This document shows positions 39,229-52,056 of a stretch of 64,000 nucleotides of DNA, in pieces (the first letter of the stretch is position 1; every line of letters begins with the position of its first letter). The translations under genes and the position numbers were made by a program. The stretch is from Tetrahymena elliotti 4EA (lineage: Eukaryota; Ciliophora; Oligohymenophorea; Hymenostomatida; Tetrahymenidae), in assembly GCA_000231825.2 (NCBI GenBank), contig JH720326.1, forward strand, positions 680,675-744,674, written 5' to 3'. Under the pieces are notes generated by a model, which was not told the origin of the DNA, did not search any database, and saw nothing but the letters and a program-made list of their open reading frames with translations.

Positions 39229-42200
39229 TCAAGAGACGAGTTTTTTAAGTCCTATTCTAGATTTCTCTTCTGGGACAACTTTTGCAAAGTCTATTTGATT
39301 TGTATAATAAAAGTTTTGAGTTAAAATAGGGGCATTTGCTCCTGCTCTCTTTTCATAGAGTCCATGATTAAAGCCAATAATTTTGTAAATTGGATTTCTA
39401 TTAAGTAGTCTTTCCCTTATAAGCTGAATAATATCAGGAATCAAACAAATAAATCCAACAGTTAAGAAAATAAAGTGTGATGATGTGCTGGAGAAGAAAA
39501 GACTAACCATTTTATTCAAATTGTTATAGGAAACTCTAGAAATTCCTTTAGTCTATATAATAAACATTATTATTATGAATAGGATGTAATCAATAACCAT
39601 GACCCAACTATTTTATTTGTTTAAATAATAATTATTAAAGAAATATTTAATCAAAAAATTTTACTAGTGGTATGAGATATTTGTAGAATGAACTATTTAT
39701 TTGTATTTCATTAGATTAAATATTGTAAACAAAGCACATATTTATGTAAATCCATGGTTCATAACAACACCAGTTCCATCAACAGCTTCTTATAATGTCT
39801 ATTTAAATTTTAATTAGAAGATTGGTTAATAATTTTTTGTATTTAATTCATCTTTTTCAAATAACTTTGAAAAATTTATAAAATATTAAAAAAAAGCAAT
39901 GAATTACATAGGAGGTGATAAAGAATATAAATATTCCTTGGCACAATGAAAGGAAGGCTCTATAAAAATACTTAGGTATTGATGTAAGATTATAATGGCT
40001 GCCTTAGAGATATACAGAAGGATACTCCATTTGTTAATACATTTGAATGTCAAAATCTAAAATGTAGAAGAAAGCTGCTCCCCAACTAGCAAATAGGAAC
40101 TCGAAGAAGAAATAAATAAGATTGCAGAAATACAATTGGCCTGAATACATGACATAAAAGGCATAAATAAGTTCTAATGTAGTAAATACTATGCTCTTTT
40201 CTATCATATATGTACATAGTTGTTGGTTTTTATGATAGTGCTATCTTCCGTAAGATAATATAAGATAATTTAATTATCTAAAGCTTGTGAATTTACCATC
40301 AGCATAAGGTAATATAGGCTATTAATTTGAATCATCTTATCCTTCTTTAGTGTAAACTAAAGAAACATCTGAAGATTACATCAAAGGAATATCTTTTTCA
40401 CTTGAACAGATTGCCAAGAAATTTAGGGAAGGAGAAATGCAGCCTTTAACTTGTGAAATCAATGTAGATTTAAGTAAAGGACTAACTCCCCATATAACAC
40501 AATTTTAAGCATGAAGCATTATAGTGAAATACATAACCTTGTAAGTCTATATTTCCTTATCTTAAGAATTAAATAATATTTAAAGAACACTTGCATCTGA
40601 TTCAAAATTGTATTTAATCTTGTAATTTGATATCTACTTAACAATATTCGATCCAAATTAGCTCAATTTCTATTTAAATTAAATAAAATTCAGTTAAAAT
40701 TCATCAAAAATTAATGTCTAAAAAGCAATTTTTAGAAAAAATATATATTTTACATATTGCTTGAAATAGAAGTCTATTTCCTTCATAAGTTGAGCAGGCT
40801 CTTACTAGGAAATTCTGAAGGTTGGAGCAAGCGAATTTTCTTTGAAGATGTTTTATTATTGATTATAAATCTGCTCAGTTATGTACCAAGGCTTGATACT
40901 TGATTGAATTAATCTATTGAAAGGGTCTCTGTAGAATGTCTTAAAGGCAAATAAACCCAAATATTCAAGATTATTTTCAATATTTGCCAAAAGTGAATCT
41001 GCCTAAACAGTATTTTGTTTTAGGTCAGTGAGAACAGCAAAGAATCTGTCATCGACATATTTAGTAGCAAGGATCTAACAAGTATATCCTCTCGCTCTAA
41101 ATTGCTTTATTGAAAGTTTAATGCTTTCAGATAATTCAGTATCCATGTCCATTTTTTCCATAACTGTTTCAGGAGCACCTCTCATTAATAACTAATTTTC
41201 ACTATTTTATTTTGAAATATAGGCTGTTGAATATGGTCTGTCAGCTCTTGGTGCCTATTAAAAGTTTAAAGTGAAATTTTCTTCAATATTCACAGTTGTG
41301 ATTGTAAACTAATTATCATCCTCCCCATTAGAATAAAATATTTCTAATTTTTCACAATACTCCTTTAAAGCAATATCCTCCTTAGTTTATTGATATTTTC
41401 CACAAGACATCAAACCAAATTTAAAAAGTTTAACAACTTATTAAACTTATCTTTCTCCCATTCCATCAAACAAATGCTTTTGATTAAAAACAATTATTTA
41501 ATTTCAATTAAAATTTATTGATAGAAATTTCAACCCAAAAAAATAAAATTTTCAGTTTTTTGTGAAATTCTTTTAAAAGGAATTTAAAATAAAAATGATT
41601 GATTAAATAAAGTCTGAAAGAGTTCGTTGAAAAAAAATTAAATTTTTACAGAGTTGTTGTTTTAATCAAAGCCAACATCATATGCAGTAAATCCTTGAAA
41701 TTCTGTGTATCTCTCATTTATGTTTTCTAAGTCAGAAACAATAACATTTAGATTACCAAGGTAAGTAATTTTTTAACCATCAAATATGATATCTTTTATT
41801 TTGGCAATCTCTTTTTTTTTGCTTTAGGCTTCTATATTTTTATAATAATTGAATTAGATATTTATAATTTATTATAAACTTACAAGAAGGTTCTTAGTGA
41901 GTGACTGTGCTTTCTTTGTTTAGATCAAGTCTGCTTTTCTTTTCATCATCATAGTTTAATTTCTTTTTACTTTCTACAAATTCTTTTTCACTTCTAAGAG
42001 CTCTTTGTTTTGGTTTTGCTTCATAATATGATTTAGAGACATCTAGAGGTTTCATTTCTTGGTCAAGTTAAGTAAAGGAAATAGCATTAGACTACTTTTA
42101 ACCTTCTATAATATCATCCCAATCATCAGGCATTCTATTTATTAAGAATGACTGGAATAAATCAATGGCTCCCAAAACTGGATATAAGAAAGCTGGAAGA

Positions 42201-45200
42201 GTACTTGTGAGTATGACAAGATAGTTAATGAAAACCTTAAAAAAAGGATCAACTTGCTGGATTGTTTAAAAAAAATATTTAAAAAATACCATAAAATATT
42301 ATTACATTACCTTAAGATATGGGTAGTTATTGAGAGCTTCTGAAGCAAAAGAGCTTCCTAGAATGGCCAAAATTAAGGAGAAAAAAAGAATAAATATAAG
42401 GGAGACAAAGACATGCAAATTGATGTAGCTGTTTAATATGCTTTAAAATGTTTCTTTTTCAAAATTAACTCCATTATATTTTGATTTCTAAGAGGTAAAC
42501 AAAACAATTCCAATAATAAAATCAGAGTTAATCAATTTTGTATTTTTGATAGCAATATTTTCTTCGCTTTTAATTATAAAATTAAATAGCTAATTTTATG
42601 TTTCTCTGGGAAGAATTTTACCTGATTTAGAATTCATTTCCAGAATTTAAAGCAGAAGATTTTACTGTTCCTTCCCACTTTCCATTATGAATTGAAAGAG
42701 TATCACTATTTGATTTTATTGTTCCTTCTATACTAAATGCACTGCTTATGAGTGAAGACTTATCTAACTCTCTTATTTGTTAAGGTACAAACTTTTTTTC
42801 AAAAGCACTCTTTTTAATTTTAAAAATGATGGTTAATCTACAAAGTAGCAAACAAAAATAAGTACTTGTTAACCATGGGAATCCAAATTAATAAATATAT
42901 CTTCATTTGAAGATGCAACTAAAAGCATATCAGCAGGTATTAACTCTCCTTTTTTTACTTTAATTATGTCTCCCTATCTAAGATCACCTCTTAGACATAT
43001 AACAAAGCTTCTATTCTCACTTTTTAAAACATTCTATTGATCAATAGCTTAGCTCAGATAAAAAATTTTTTTCTTTAAATTGTAATCAATAAGGAGCTAT
43101 GAGAAAACAGAGAATAAGTATATAGCAATCATGCATGGGAAATTCTAAATTAAATAAGATATAATTAATAAAGCAAAAATACCTGAAAGAATTTGTAATT
43201 TAAATGGATATTTCGATTAATGATCAAATTGATTCTATAAAAGAATTTTTTTAGAATAGCAAAAAATCTTCCTTGTTATGAAAAATCCAAATTAATTATA
43301 AGGATTTTAGGCGAATTTTATTGATTTTCTTTTAATTTAAATAACCCAAAAAATGTTTGTTTTTTTCATTTAAAATAAAGGAAGACTTCAGACTAGATTT
43401 TAATAAGAATTTTTGAGAAATTAATCATTTTATTTACTCTTGAGTTCTCCCAGTAAAAGAGAGATGCGATGACTCCTAAAAAGAAGAAATAAATGTTTAT
43501 TTTTTTGAGAAGAATTTGCCAAAGTAAGTAGAGAGCGAAGATGTATCTATTTTTAGCACATGCAATTTGATTTTTTTATTAAGAACGAACTTTTATATTC
43601 CCAAAGGATATTTCAAAAGGTTGTATTTTGGGACACAAAAGTTGTGGATTTGAGGAGAAAATTTTGGCGAATTTGGATGTTTATTTAAAAGGTTCTTTTT
43701 GACTTTAATATTAAATTGCATTCCAAAATTTAGTGCATATTCTTTTACAATATGATTATTTATATTCAGATGCATTTCCTAACTAATCATTACCATAGGG
43801 AGCATTTAACTAATTATCCTAATCAGCCTAAAATTATTCTTAATTATCTTCTACATTATTAAGAACAATAGGATCATTATTGATACGCTTCTACGATCTT
43901 ATCATATTATTATCTTAGCTTTCTCTTATGAAATTCTAATCATCTAAAGCCAAAGACTCATTTAAAACAATACTTTAGTTTACACCGTTATAGACGCTCT
44001 AATTGAAATCCTCATTCACCTCTTTCTCTAATTAAATAAATTTAAATTATGAAAAGAAACAATTTTATTTATTTATTGATTGATGGATTGAAAAAAGATA
44101 CAAATAATAAAGAAAGTATTTTGGAAGTTTTATTAAAAGTAAAGAAAATAAAAATCAAGAATAGTTATTTGTTTATTTGCTTGAATTAATAATTAAAAAA
44201 AGTGTAATAGAGGGTGATTGATTGATTTTAGGATTTTTTTTTTTAGTTTAATTTAGTTTACAGTTTTTGGTTTGAAAAAGAGTCTAATTATTATAATATA
44301 AATTATATTTAAATTTAAGTATTACATTCCTCTTCAAAGATAATTTAATCTCTCCCAACGTTATGCTTCTCTGCGGTTCTAATTATTCTTTGCTTCTCTG
44401 GACTCAAATCTATTTCAATATTTTACATTTTTAAATTTTTACATGAATTAATTAATTTACTATGATCGCTCATAGGATTTCCTTATTCACCAGCTTCACG
44501 AATTATTGAATCAACCATTAAAACAACATTGCTGCCATTTCCGCCTTCTTCTTAAGAATTTTCTACTTTTTTCTTCTTCTTTTTCTTCTTGGCTTAAAGA
44601 AATAAAATATTTTAATTTGATTTTCAAGTCAACAAATATTTAAAGTAATTTCGCAGGTTTTGTTAAAGTTGTTTGTTAAGAAACCAAACAAACATTTTTT
44701 TTATTAACTGAGTCTACTAGGAAATTTTCTACAAATTCGATATCTTCGTTGATTTGCAAAAGTAATATGATGGCTAAAAATTATTTGGTAAATACAAATT
44801 AAGTAAATTGTTGTATGTATCTAAAAATTGATTATTTATTATTCTCAAGCTTTACTCAAATTACTTTACTGCGAAAAAATCTTTAAATATTTGAAAATAT
44901 TTTTAATGTTATAGAATACTTTTAGGAGGAGGTACTAGCTCGTTTTATTCAGTATCATTTAAAGTATTGTTAGGGTGAGTAGGAAGCATATTATTATCAG
45001 TAAATAATAAATTATTTTAATCTTGTGCAGATGCAATTTACTGGTTTTACATATACTAATCTTCCTATTGGAATTAATTTATTAATTAATCAATATCTGT
45101 TTTTTATTCTGTACCACCATAAACCTGCTAGCCTTGATTTATATCAAACATTTAGTATGGCTGCTGCTATTATTATTCCTGATTGATATATTGATAGTTA

Positions 45201-46091
45201 TTCTCTGGATTAACTATTTCACTCTAGTAAATACCATCTTAAATTTCAGAATTCTCAACAGCAGCAGCAGGTTTCTTTTTTTTCTTCTTCTTTTTCTTTT
45301 TCACAGTAGACTAATCAAATCCTTCCTGCTCATTAATTTAACTCTATTATTACTATTGGTCATAGTAAATTTACTAATAGTTACCATCCTCTAATTATAT
45401 AATCTATTGTTAGTCTTGCTGTAAAATTTAATCTATTGCATCATTATTTTGATTTAAATCAATAACCTCCTCTTATTTATTCTTTTTTTAACTTATAGCT
45501 CTAAATGAATCTAAAGCACTCTCCACAATTTCTTAATTTCCAACGTATGGTTCCTCTTTATTATAAAAATAAGTGTTTTCTATCAAACAAAAAACAATTT
45601 CTCAATATTCTATAAATTCTTTTAGTCAAATAAAGCAAACATTTATGTGTAATTTTAAAATCAACAATGCGATTTTCCTATTTTTTTACCTTGAATTTAT
45701 TCTTGTTGGATTTCAATTTGCTCTTGAGCTTAGCCATCGTCTTCAACTTTTTTCTTCTTCTTCTTTTTCTTCTTCTTTCTGGCACCATCAGGTTAAGGTG
45801 CTCCCACTTTATATAATATTTAAATAAATTTAATCTCTACAATTATCTATATAAATCATATTTCTCTCTATCAAAATATGGGTTTAACGTTTGATTGAAA
45901 GATACATGCATGATAATATTTAATCGAAATGATCTTAATTACATTAAATTTCTTTCTGGTTATTAGGGTCATCATAGTTTAGATTATCCTATCAATTAAG
46001 CGAAATAACAAATGAAATATTTATTCTATGTTTGAATTTATTTTACTAAATCTTAAACTGCTTCTTCCTAAATTTAGAGTTCGCTTTCCAT
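39229..46091 (-). CDS. P4-ATPase (phospholipid flippase)-like protein with all catalytic motifs degenerate
   Basis: Fourteen exons join in phase: 46091-46047, 45988-45943, 45806-45690, 45555-44920, 44592-44326, 44027-43438, 43144-42866, 42809-42622, 42566-42311, 42256-41884, 41831-41650, 41476-40754, 40669-39908 and 39798-39229. They give about 1677 residues. Residues 1-420 are Q/N-rich and acidic with three poly-Lys blocks. From about 500 the P4 fold is recognisable: GDIIKVKKGELIPADMLL, IAIKNTKLINSDFIIG, YPVLGAIDLFQSFLINR, MRGAPETVMEK, CVIWGVSPLLK, YLILSYGRQHYHKN, FYVMYSGQ, and ten or so TM segments. The actuator DGET is DSHG. DKTGT is DGQKI, with the Asp kept. TGD is TEQ. GDGAND is CSSEKD. 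It should not pump like a normal flippase; a scaffold or regulatory role is inference. The last exon may hide an in-frame intron. Confidence 0.85.
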
Positions 46092-47685
46092 ATTGTTTAG
46101 ACAACTTTATATTTATTATTTAGATTGTTATTTATTCTTTTAGTGAATTGAATTAATTTTTATGGATTTAAGATCAAAAACAAAAACTTAATTAATGTTT
46201 TATGAAATGTTTATAAATTCATAGCAATTATAAATTTTTAATTTGTTTATTGATAAACTTTTCGATTTCAATTTACATTTATTGATTGTTTAAAATATCA
46301 TTAGGTTATTTACCACCTAAGAATAGACCTCAGCTACCCTCTCATTTAATTATAGATTTTAGTTTACACCATAAAATCTGATTAGATATTATCCTCTTAA
46401 AAGCAAACTAGAGTATGATTAATTTTAAATTCAATGCAAATATCTATTAAGTTTATGAAAATCTTTAAATTTATTTTCTTCCAATAAAATGTTAAGGATT
46501 TTCTTATTTTTTAAATTATTCGCTTTTGCATTCTAGCAAAATTTTATAAAATTTGAATATCCTAAAATAAGATTAATAAATCTTCTTTTAACCAGAATAT
46601 TTGATTAAATTTTTGTAAAGTTAATTTGATGTATTTTAATATAAAACTGGTGTTGATTATTAAAAAATCCTCTACAAATAGCTCAATAATCACTTAATTA
46701 CTATTCTATTTAGAAATTTATTTGTATTTATTTCTCTTAAGCTGCTATTTAAAATATTCAGAAGGCTATTTTAATTGTAAATGTCATTTAAATGAGAGTT
46801 CAATTCTTTACTAATTTAATAAATTTTTTAATTTAATTATCTTGTTTTATCCTCAATTTAGAATTAAATTGTGTAAACTGGATTATGTTTTTATCTAATA
46901 TCTTACCTGTTAAATATTTTGTTGTATTAAAAGATTTCCCCAAATTCAGGTGTTAATTTTTTTGTATTTTTCATTTAAATTCGAATCTTACTCTCATTTC
47001 AAAAAAATTGAACAAAGTCTTGTGATTAAATTTTTCATTTTCATCAGCCAAATATTTTCTTTCTCTGATCTTGATTCATTAACTAGAAAAAGAAACAAAT
47101 TCTTACCAAAACTCAAACAAGTATTAACTTCTTAGTGAAATTTATTTTCACAATATAAGCATTCAATTTATATAAAAATTTTTGAATCTTTTTATTCCAC
47201 TCTTGAAAATGAAAATGCTTTTTAAATTTTCGAAAGTCCAATTTCATTAAAATTATTATTGTCATAAAAACTACTTTAGTCTACATTTTAGAAATAAGTT
47301 GAAAACTATAATAAGAATCTATTTAAGTTAGTTGGCTGATGAAAAAAAATAAATAAGAGTAAAACCTTTGATTTTGAAATTTTGTGATATGTAAATAATT
47401 TGTTAACATTACAATTTTTTAATATAAAACAAAAAAAAACAAAATTAAGACATTTTTACTTTTTGAATATGTATGTTATTGGCTAAAAAATTTATGATAA
47501 GATCAAAAATTCATCAATTTTTATTAAATAAAGTAATTTATTATCAAACCAAATAATCAAATTATATAAGTCTCTTCAATTTCAAAATTTTCCTGTGAAA
47601 TGATTATGTATCTATTCTAGAAAACCAATTAAATCTTTTTATTTTATTTTGATTGTTTTAAGAATATAATTTAATTTAATTTTAC
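46092..47685. other. mostly non-coding; may hold 3' exons of the LRR gene
   Basis: AT-rich sequence between the start of the P4-ATPase-like gene and the last clear LRR exon, both on the minus strand. A short minus-strand segment near 46907-46990 (TPEFGEIFQYNKIFNR followed by GTAAGA) could be an exon, but it was not linked to anything. The promoter of the P4-like gene must lie just above 46091. Confidence 0.4.
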
Positions 47686-49670
47686 CTCATATAAATCTAA
47701 AAGTTTAATAAATTCTAGCATTTCAACATTGCCTAACTAAATTATTGCATACCATTATCATTGATTTAGTTATATCTTTATTAAATAGTAAATTTTAATA
47801 ATTGATCAACATCAAATTTGCTTAAAAATTCCTCAATTTTGTAAAAGGAATTATAAAATTTTAATAGATTTTAAATAAATATTATCAGCTAAAATAATTA
47901 TTTTCTTTTTTAAAAGCATTTCTTAATGTAATAAATGTTTCATTAAATTTTATTGAATTAGCTTATTTAACTAAATGTTTGATAATCAAATAATTTAAAA
48001 TGGGAATGGCAAATTTTTGAACCCAAAATATAGAAAAATAATAATAATAATATGCATAAATAAAATAACTATTTGGGTTTGGAGATAAAAAAATATTAAT
48101 AAATGAGATTAAAATAACTTATTTCTCTATGAATAGATTTTTTATTTTAAAAAACAATTTTTACCTCAAATACAAAATAAGATTTTTAATTGTTGGAGAT
48201 TTCCTTAAATAATTTAGGAAATCAGAAGCACCTTAATCTTTTATTTCATTTGAACTATTGGTTGAATAAATAGAATAAGTGATTAAATTAAGAATTAAAT
48301 TATTGTTTTATACTCTAACTTTAAATTTAATTTGTAAATAGAATTAGAGCTTGATAGTTATTCACCTAATTTAGCAGCACCAGCACCAGATATTTTATTA
48401 AATCTTTTAAAATTTTAGTTAGAAAAAAACAAACAATTTTTTTACAAAAATATATTTACTTTAACTAAAGTGTTAAATCTCTTAAATTGCTCAATTTAGT
48501 TAATCCATCAGCTAATCCCAATAACCCGGTGTCACAGATTTAATTATACCTTGATTATAATTTTTGAATTGAATAAAGGCTCTCTAATTTTATATTTTAC
48601 AAAAGCTCTATTTTAATTGTCTATAGACTCTAGCACTTTACTAATCCAGCTCCTAATTCTTGAGCACCTTAGATTCCAATTTTATTTTACCTAAATTAAT
48701 ATTAGATCAACAACAAATTTATTATTAAATAGATTTTTCTTTAGGTTAAGTTAGTTTCTAATATAAAAATCATTTAACAGAAATTTTTTTATTTTATCAA
48801 AATTTTCTTATTAGCTTTCAATGATTTAATTTAATCTTTCTAAAAGTAAATAATTAATTACTCGAAATCTAGCTCTAAATAAGCTAAATTGGAGCAAGTA
48901 GAGATTTCTTCAATAAAATTTGAGATGTTAAATGAATTTAAGCTATTCTTTCTAAATTTTATTAGTAAATTTAAAAATAAGGATATTAAATTTAATTGAA
49001 ATAATAACCCTATTAGTAAATTTAATTATTTAAGATTAAGGAGACTCTATCCTATTCTTTTTGTTATATTTAAAAGACCTCTGTTATTTAAGTAATTAGA
49101 GCTAATTATTTTCATTAGAAAATATAAATATTATTGCTTAAATAAGAAAATATCACCTTAAATTCAAGATTAAAGTAACAAGATTAGTACAATTTTCTAT
49201 CCCCTGCACTAAATTAGAGCACCCATAATCATTTATACCATTATTACTAATATAAGAAGATAGTTTTTAGTAAATAAGGAATTTTATTATTAATTAAAAA
49301 ACTTTTTTGCTAAATACTTGTTGAAAATATGAATTTACCTAAGATTTATTTCTAAACTAATCACACTTTTTAGCTAAGACAAAGTCAAAGATAAAAATTT
49401 AGCTCCTTATTGACCTAATTAGTTATTTCTAAATAAGGTCAAATAAAACACAGATTAACAAGGAATACAATTTACTCTAAATCGAGCTTTAGTGTACTAA
49501 GATTAGTATATTAAGGTAATTTAAGTTTAATATTTTATAAACGCTGGGCACCATAATAGAAATTTCTATTTAAATTTTTTATAATTTCTTAAGAGCTTTT
49601 TTAAATCTCAAAAAATTTACTTAAACTCTAATTCAATGTGTTAATCATTAAAAGCATTAGATTTTAAGAA
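47686..49670 (-). CDS. leucine-rich-repeat protein built from 90-nt one-repeat exons (ends not defined)
   Basis: At least nine minus-strand exons encode LRRs of the ribonuclease-inhibitor kind: 49565-49476, 49428-49339, 49246-49157, 48951-48862, 48690-48601, 48549-48460, 48403-48320, 48254-48165 and 47775-47686. Eight are exactly 90 nt and one is 84 nt. All end two bases into a codon, so any exon can follow any other in frame. Examples are IGIQGAQELGAGLVKCQSLQ, CDTGLLGLADGLTKLSNLRD, ISGAGAAKLGEQLSSSNSIY and INDNGMQQFSQAMLKCQNLL. A further half-repeat (49670-49621) may be the preceding exon. I could not find a start codon or stop codon with confidence, so the span is a minimum. The role is probably protein-protein binding. 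The gap 47776-48164 may hold a lost or divergent repeat. Confidence 0.65.
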
Positions 49671-50409
49671 CTTTTTTACAAAAAAATGATTTTAAATATT
49701 TAAAAATAAGTTTTAAAGATAATTTACAGCTTCTAAAGTTTGATATTTCATTCTCTATTATTTTCTTTTTTTTATTAATCTTTAATTTCGCTTGAAATTT
49801 TTTAATTTTATTATAATTTTTTTGAGATTTATCTTTTATTTGAATTGAACTGAATTTAAATTTTATTTAAATGTTTATAGATCTAATAAATCATTTTTAA
49901 TTTTGTTCCCTTCTTTTAAATTGTATTTTGTTAAACTCATATTCTAGAAGAAATTAATTGCTCAAAATTATTTAGTTTTTTTAATCGAAACAAAAATTAA
50001 CTTCCATATTTTTAATGCCAAACTTGTTAAATAAATTGACAGGGATAAACATTTTCGAAAAAGAAATAGTAACAGATAATTGTCTTTATCAAAAAGAACA
50101 TTTTTTACATCTAAAAATAAAATTAGAATATTTAAATCCCTCTTGTCTAAATAAATTTTACTAAAAATATTTCAATTTTTATTGTTGTGAATTTATTACT
50201 AATGATTACTTAATTAGCTAAAATATAAAATAAGATAATAAAGAGAGACCAATCATGAGACAAAAGAAATGAAAAACATTTTGAATTTATCAATAAATTT
50301 GAAGTGAATATATAGAATAAATTAATTAATTTCAAACAAAAACTCTTTCAAAATATATTAATATTTATAAATTTAAATAGATTTAATAATGCAAATTTAT
50401 TATTTGAAG
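49671..50409. other. unresolved stretch: 5' part of LRR gene and/or spacer
   Basis: AT-rich. The first exons and promoter of the minus-strand LRR gene should lie here, but no convincing start was found. It also contains the 3' flank of the gene ending at 50410. Confidence 0.4.
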
Positions 50410-52056
50410 TCAATATTTTAAAGGATTGAGTGTCTATGGAGTACCATGACCTATTTTTAACTAAGTAAATCTTTCTTTATCTATTTTAGTATACGTTTCT
50501 GATTCTCCTATTTTATTAAGGGCTCGCTTATTTGGATGTCTTTGTCTTTCCAATTTTTTTATGAAAGGTTCTTATGTAAATCCAATTTTTCTAATAGGTG
50601 CTGGGTTATCGAATTTCTATTTGGATATTTATTCTTACCAATCTATTTTGCATTTACCTCTTTTTAAATCTTCTTTAGCTGTTACCAAAAATAATAATAA
50701 ATTTATCTTTTTAAACAAAATTTTAAGAAATTAAAAGCAAGATTATGAATGAATCTTTTTTTTTACATAATTTTTTCATTTCTGCCAATGAAGTTTTGTC
50801 AGCTATGATCATTTTTTTTTATTCCTTTGAATTAAAATAAATAAAATGATCATTTTTTTAGTAATTAAAATAAGCAAGTCATTTACAAATCTTTAAGAAG
50901 AGTTAGGTTCCATGCATTTAAATAAAAAATTATTTTCATATTTTTAAATCTTGTTTCCAAAAATATCTGTATTAAGTGAAGGTTTAAAACGTGATTTTTT
51001 GCTTAAATCAAAATTCTCAACAGTGTAGAATTTATTTACAGTTTAGCACCAATTAGGAGTGTCATCTGAGACAGTCCTTTATTTATTATAAGTAATTAAT
51101 TTACTAGTATTTAATAATATATGATATACAAAACGTTTCTAAGTAAAGGTTGCTCTTTGAAGTCCTTATCTAGCCTTACCAAAGGCTTAGTAACAAATAA
51201 ATTTTCTCTATTTAAGTATGAAGATTATGATTTTTTCATAAAGTCACTCGAGCTCTACTTTTGGGCTTCAAAGTCTTGCTTAGGGATGACTTGTGATTGC
51301 TACCTTATCTATTCACTTGGTTATTTTGCTTAACTATTTATAATTCAGCAAAGTTTTATTTATATTAAATATAAGAATAATTTTTAAATCTAAATAATAA
51401 CTAAAAAAATGTTAAATGATTTTTCTCATTCTAATTTTTGAATGGAACAATTAAAAGTAGCAAATTACTTAGCAAAAGAACGTTCTTTGACTATTTTCCA
51501 ATTCGATTGATGATTGCATATTTCCAAATTTTATTATCTATGATCTGTTTGACCAGATGCAGCTAATGACGATTTATCTTGTGATATTTTATTATATTTG
51601 CTTTGGAAGAATTTACTTTTTTATAAAAAATATTTAAGATAAAGATAATACTTTATTGATTATTTTTGATATAATTTTATTTGAAATATATTTACTTTGA
51701 ATCATTATAGTTGTTGTTTATAGTACTGTATTGTTTTGAATAATCTAAACTTGTGTGTTAGCGCTTAGCAGCTTATTTAAAATCATAAGAAAACTAATCT
51801 GAATAATTTCTGTTTTCAATTCTAGCTCCTTCTCCCTTTAATTATGAGAAGTATTTTAATATTCAATTAGAGTTTAAAAATAAATCTAAATTGATGCTTT
51901 CTACATGTTTTGCTATGCTAATTATAGTTTATTAAGCTAATAGAAATTTTTAAATAAATTTTTATTTCAAATTACAGCAGAAGCAAAACAAGGGAGAAAA
52001 CGAGGAGGATCAATTTTATCTTTGAAATGTTCTCCAGTTGCAAAGAATTTGAGCAT
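50410..52056 (-). CDS. unknown hydrophilic protein, six exons, about 347 residues
   Basis: Six exons join in phase: 52056-51976, 51835-51696, 51600-51469, 51333-51130, 51076-50887 and 50706-50410 (TGA 50412-50410). The protein begins MLKFFATGEHFKDKIDPPRF and ends PQTLNPLKY. It is polar and Ser/Gln/Asn-rich, with basic stretches and conserved-looking blocks: QNLEICNHQSNWKIVKERSF, TPNWCQTVNKFYTVENFDL, KFDNPAPIRKIGFTQEPFIK and RQRHPNKRALNKIGES. It has no signal peptide or clear TM segment. The short motifs with Pro, Trp and Arg are reminiscent of axonemal or microtubule-associated proteins, but that is impression, not identification. The 5' limit (an upstream exon may exist, since the frame is open above the ATG) and the acceptor at 50707 are the least certain points. 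Confidence 0.65.

Noticed and set aside
45134..45827. Two + strand frames rich in Leu/Phe/Ser
   Set aside because: They are antisense to the Lys/Gln-rich exons 3 and 4 of the P4-like gene; poly-Lys read backwards gives Ser/Phe/Leu runs.
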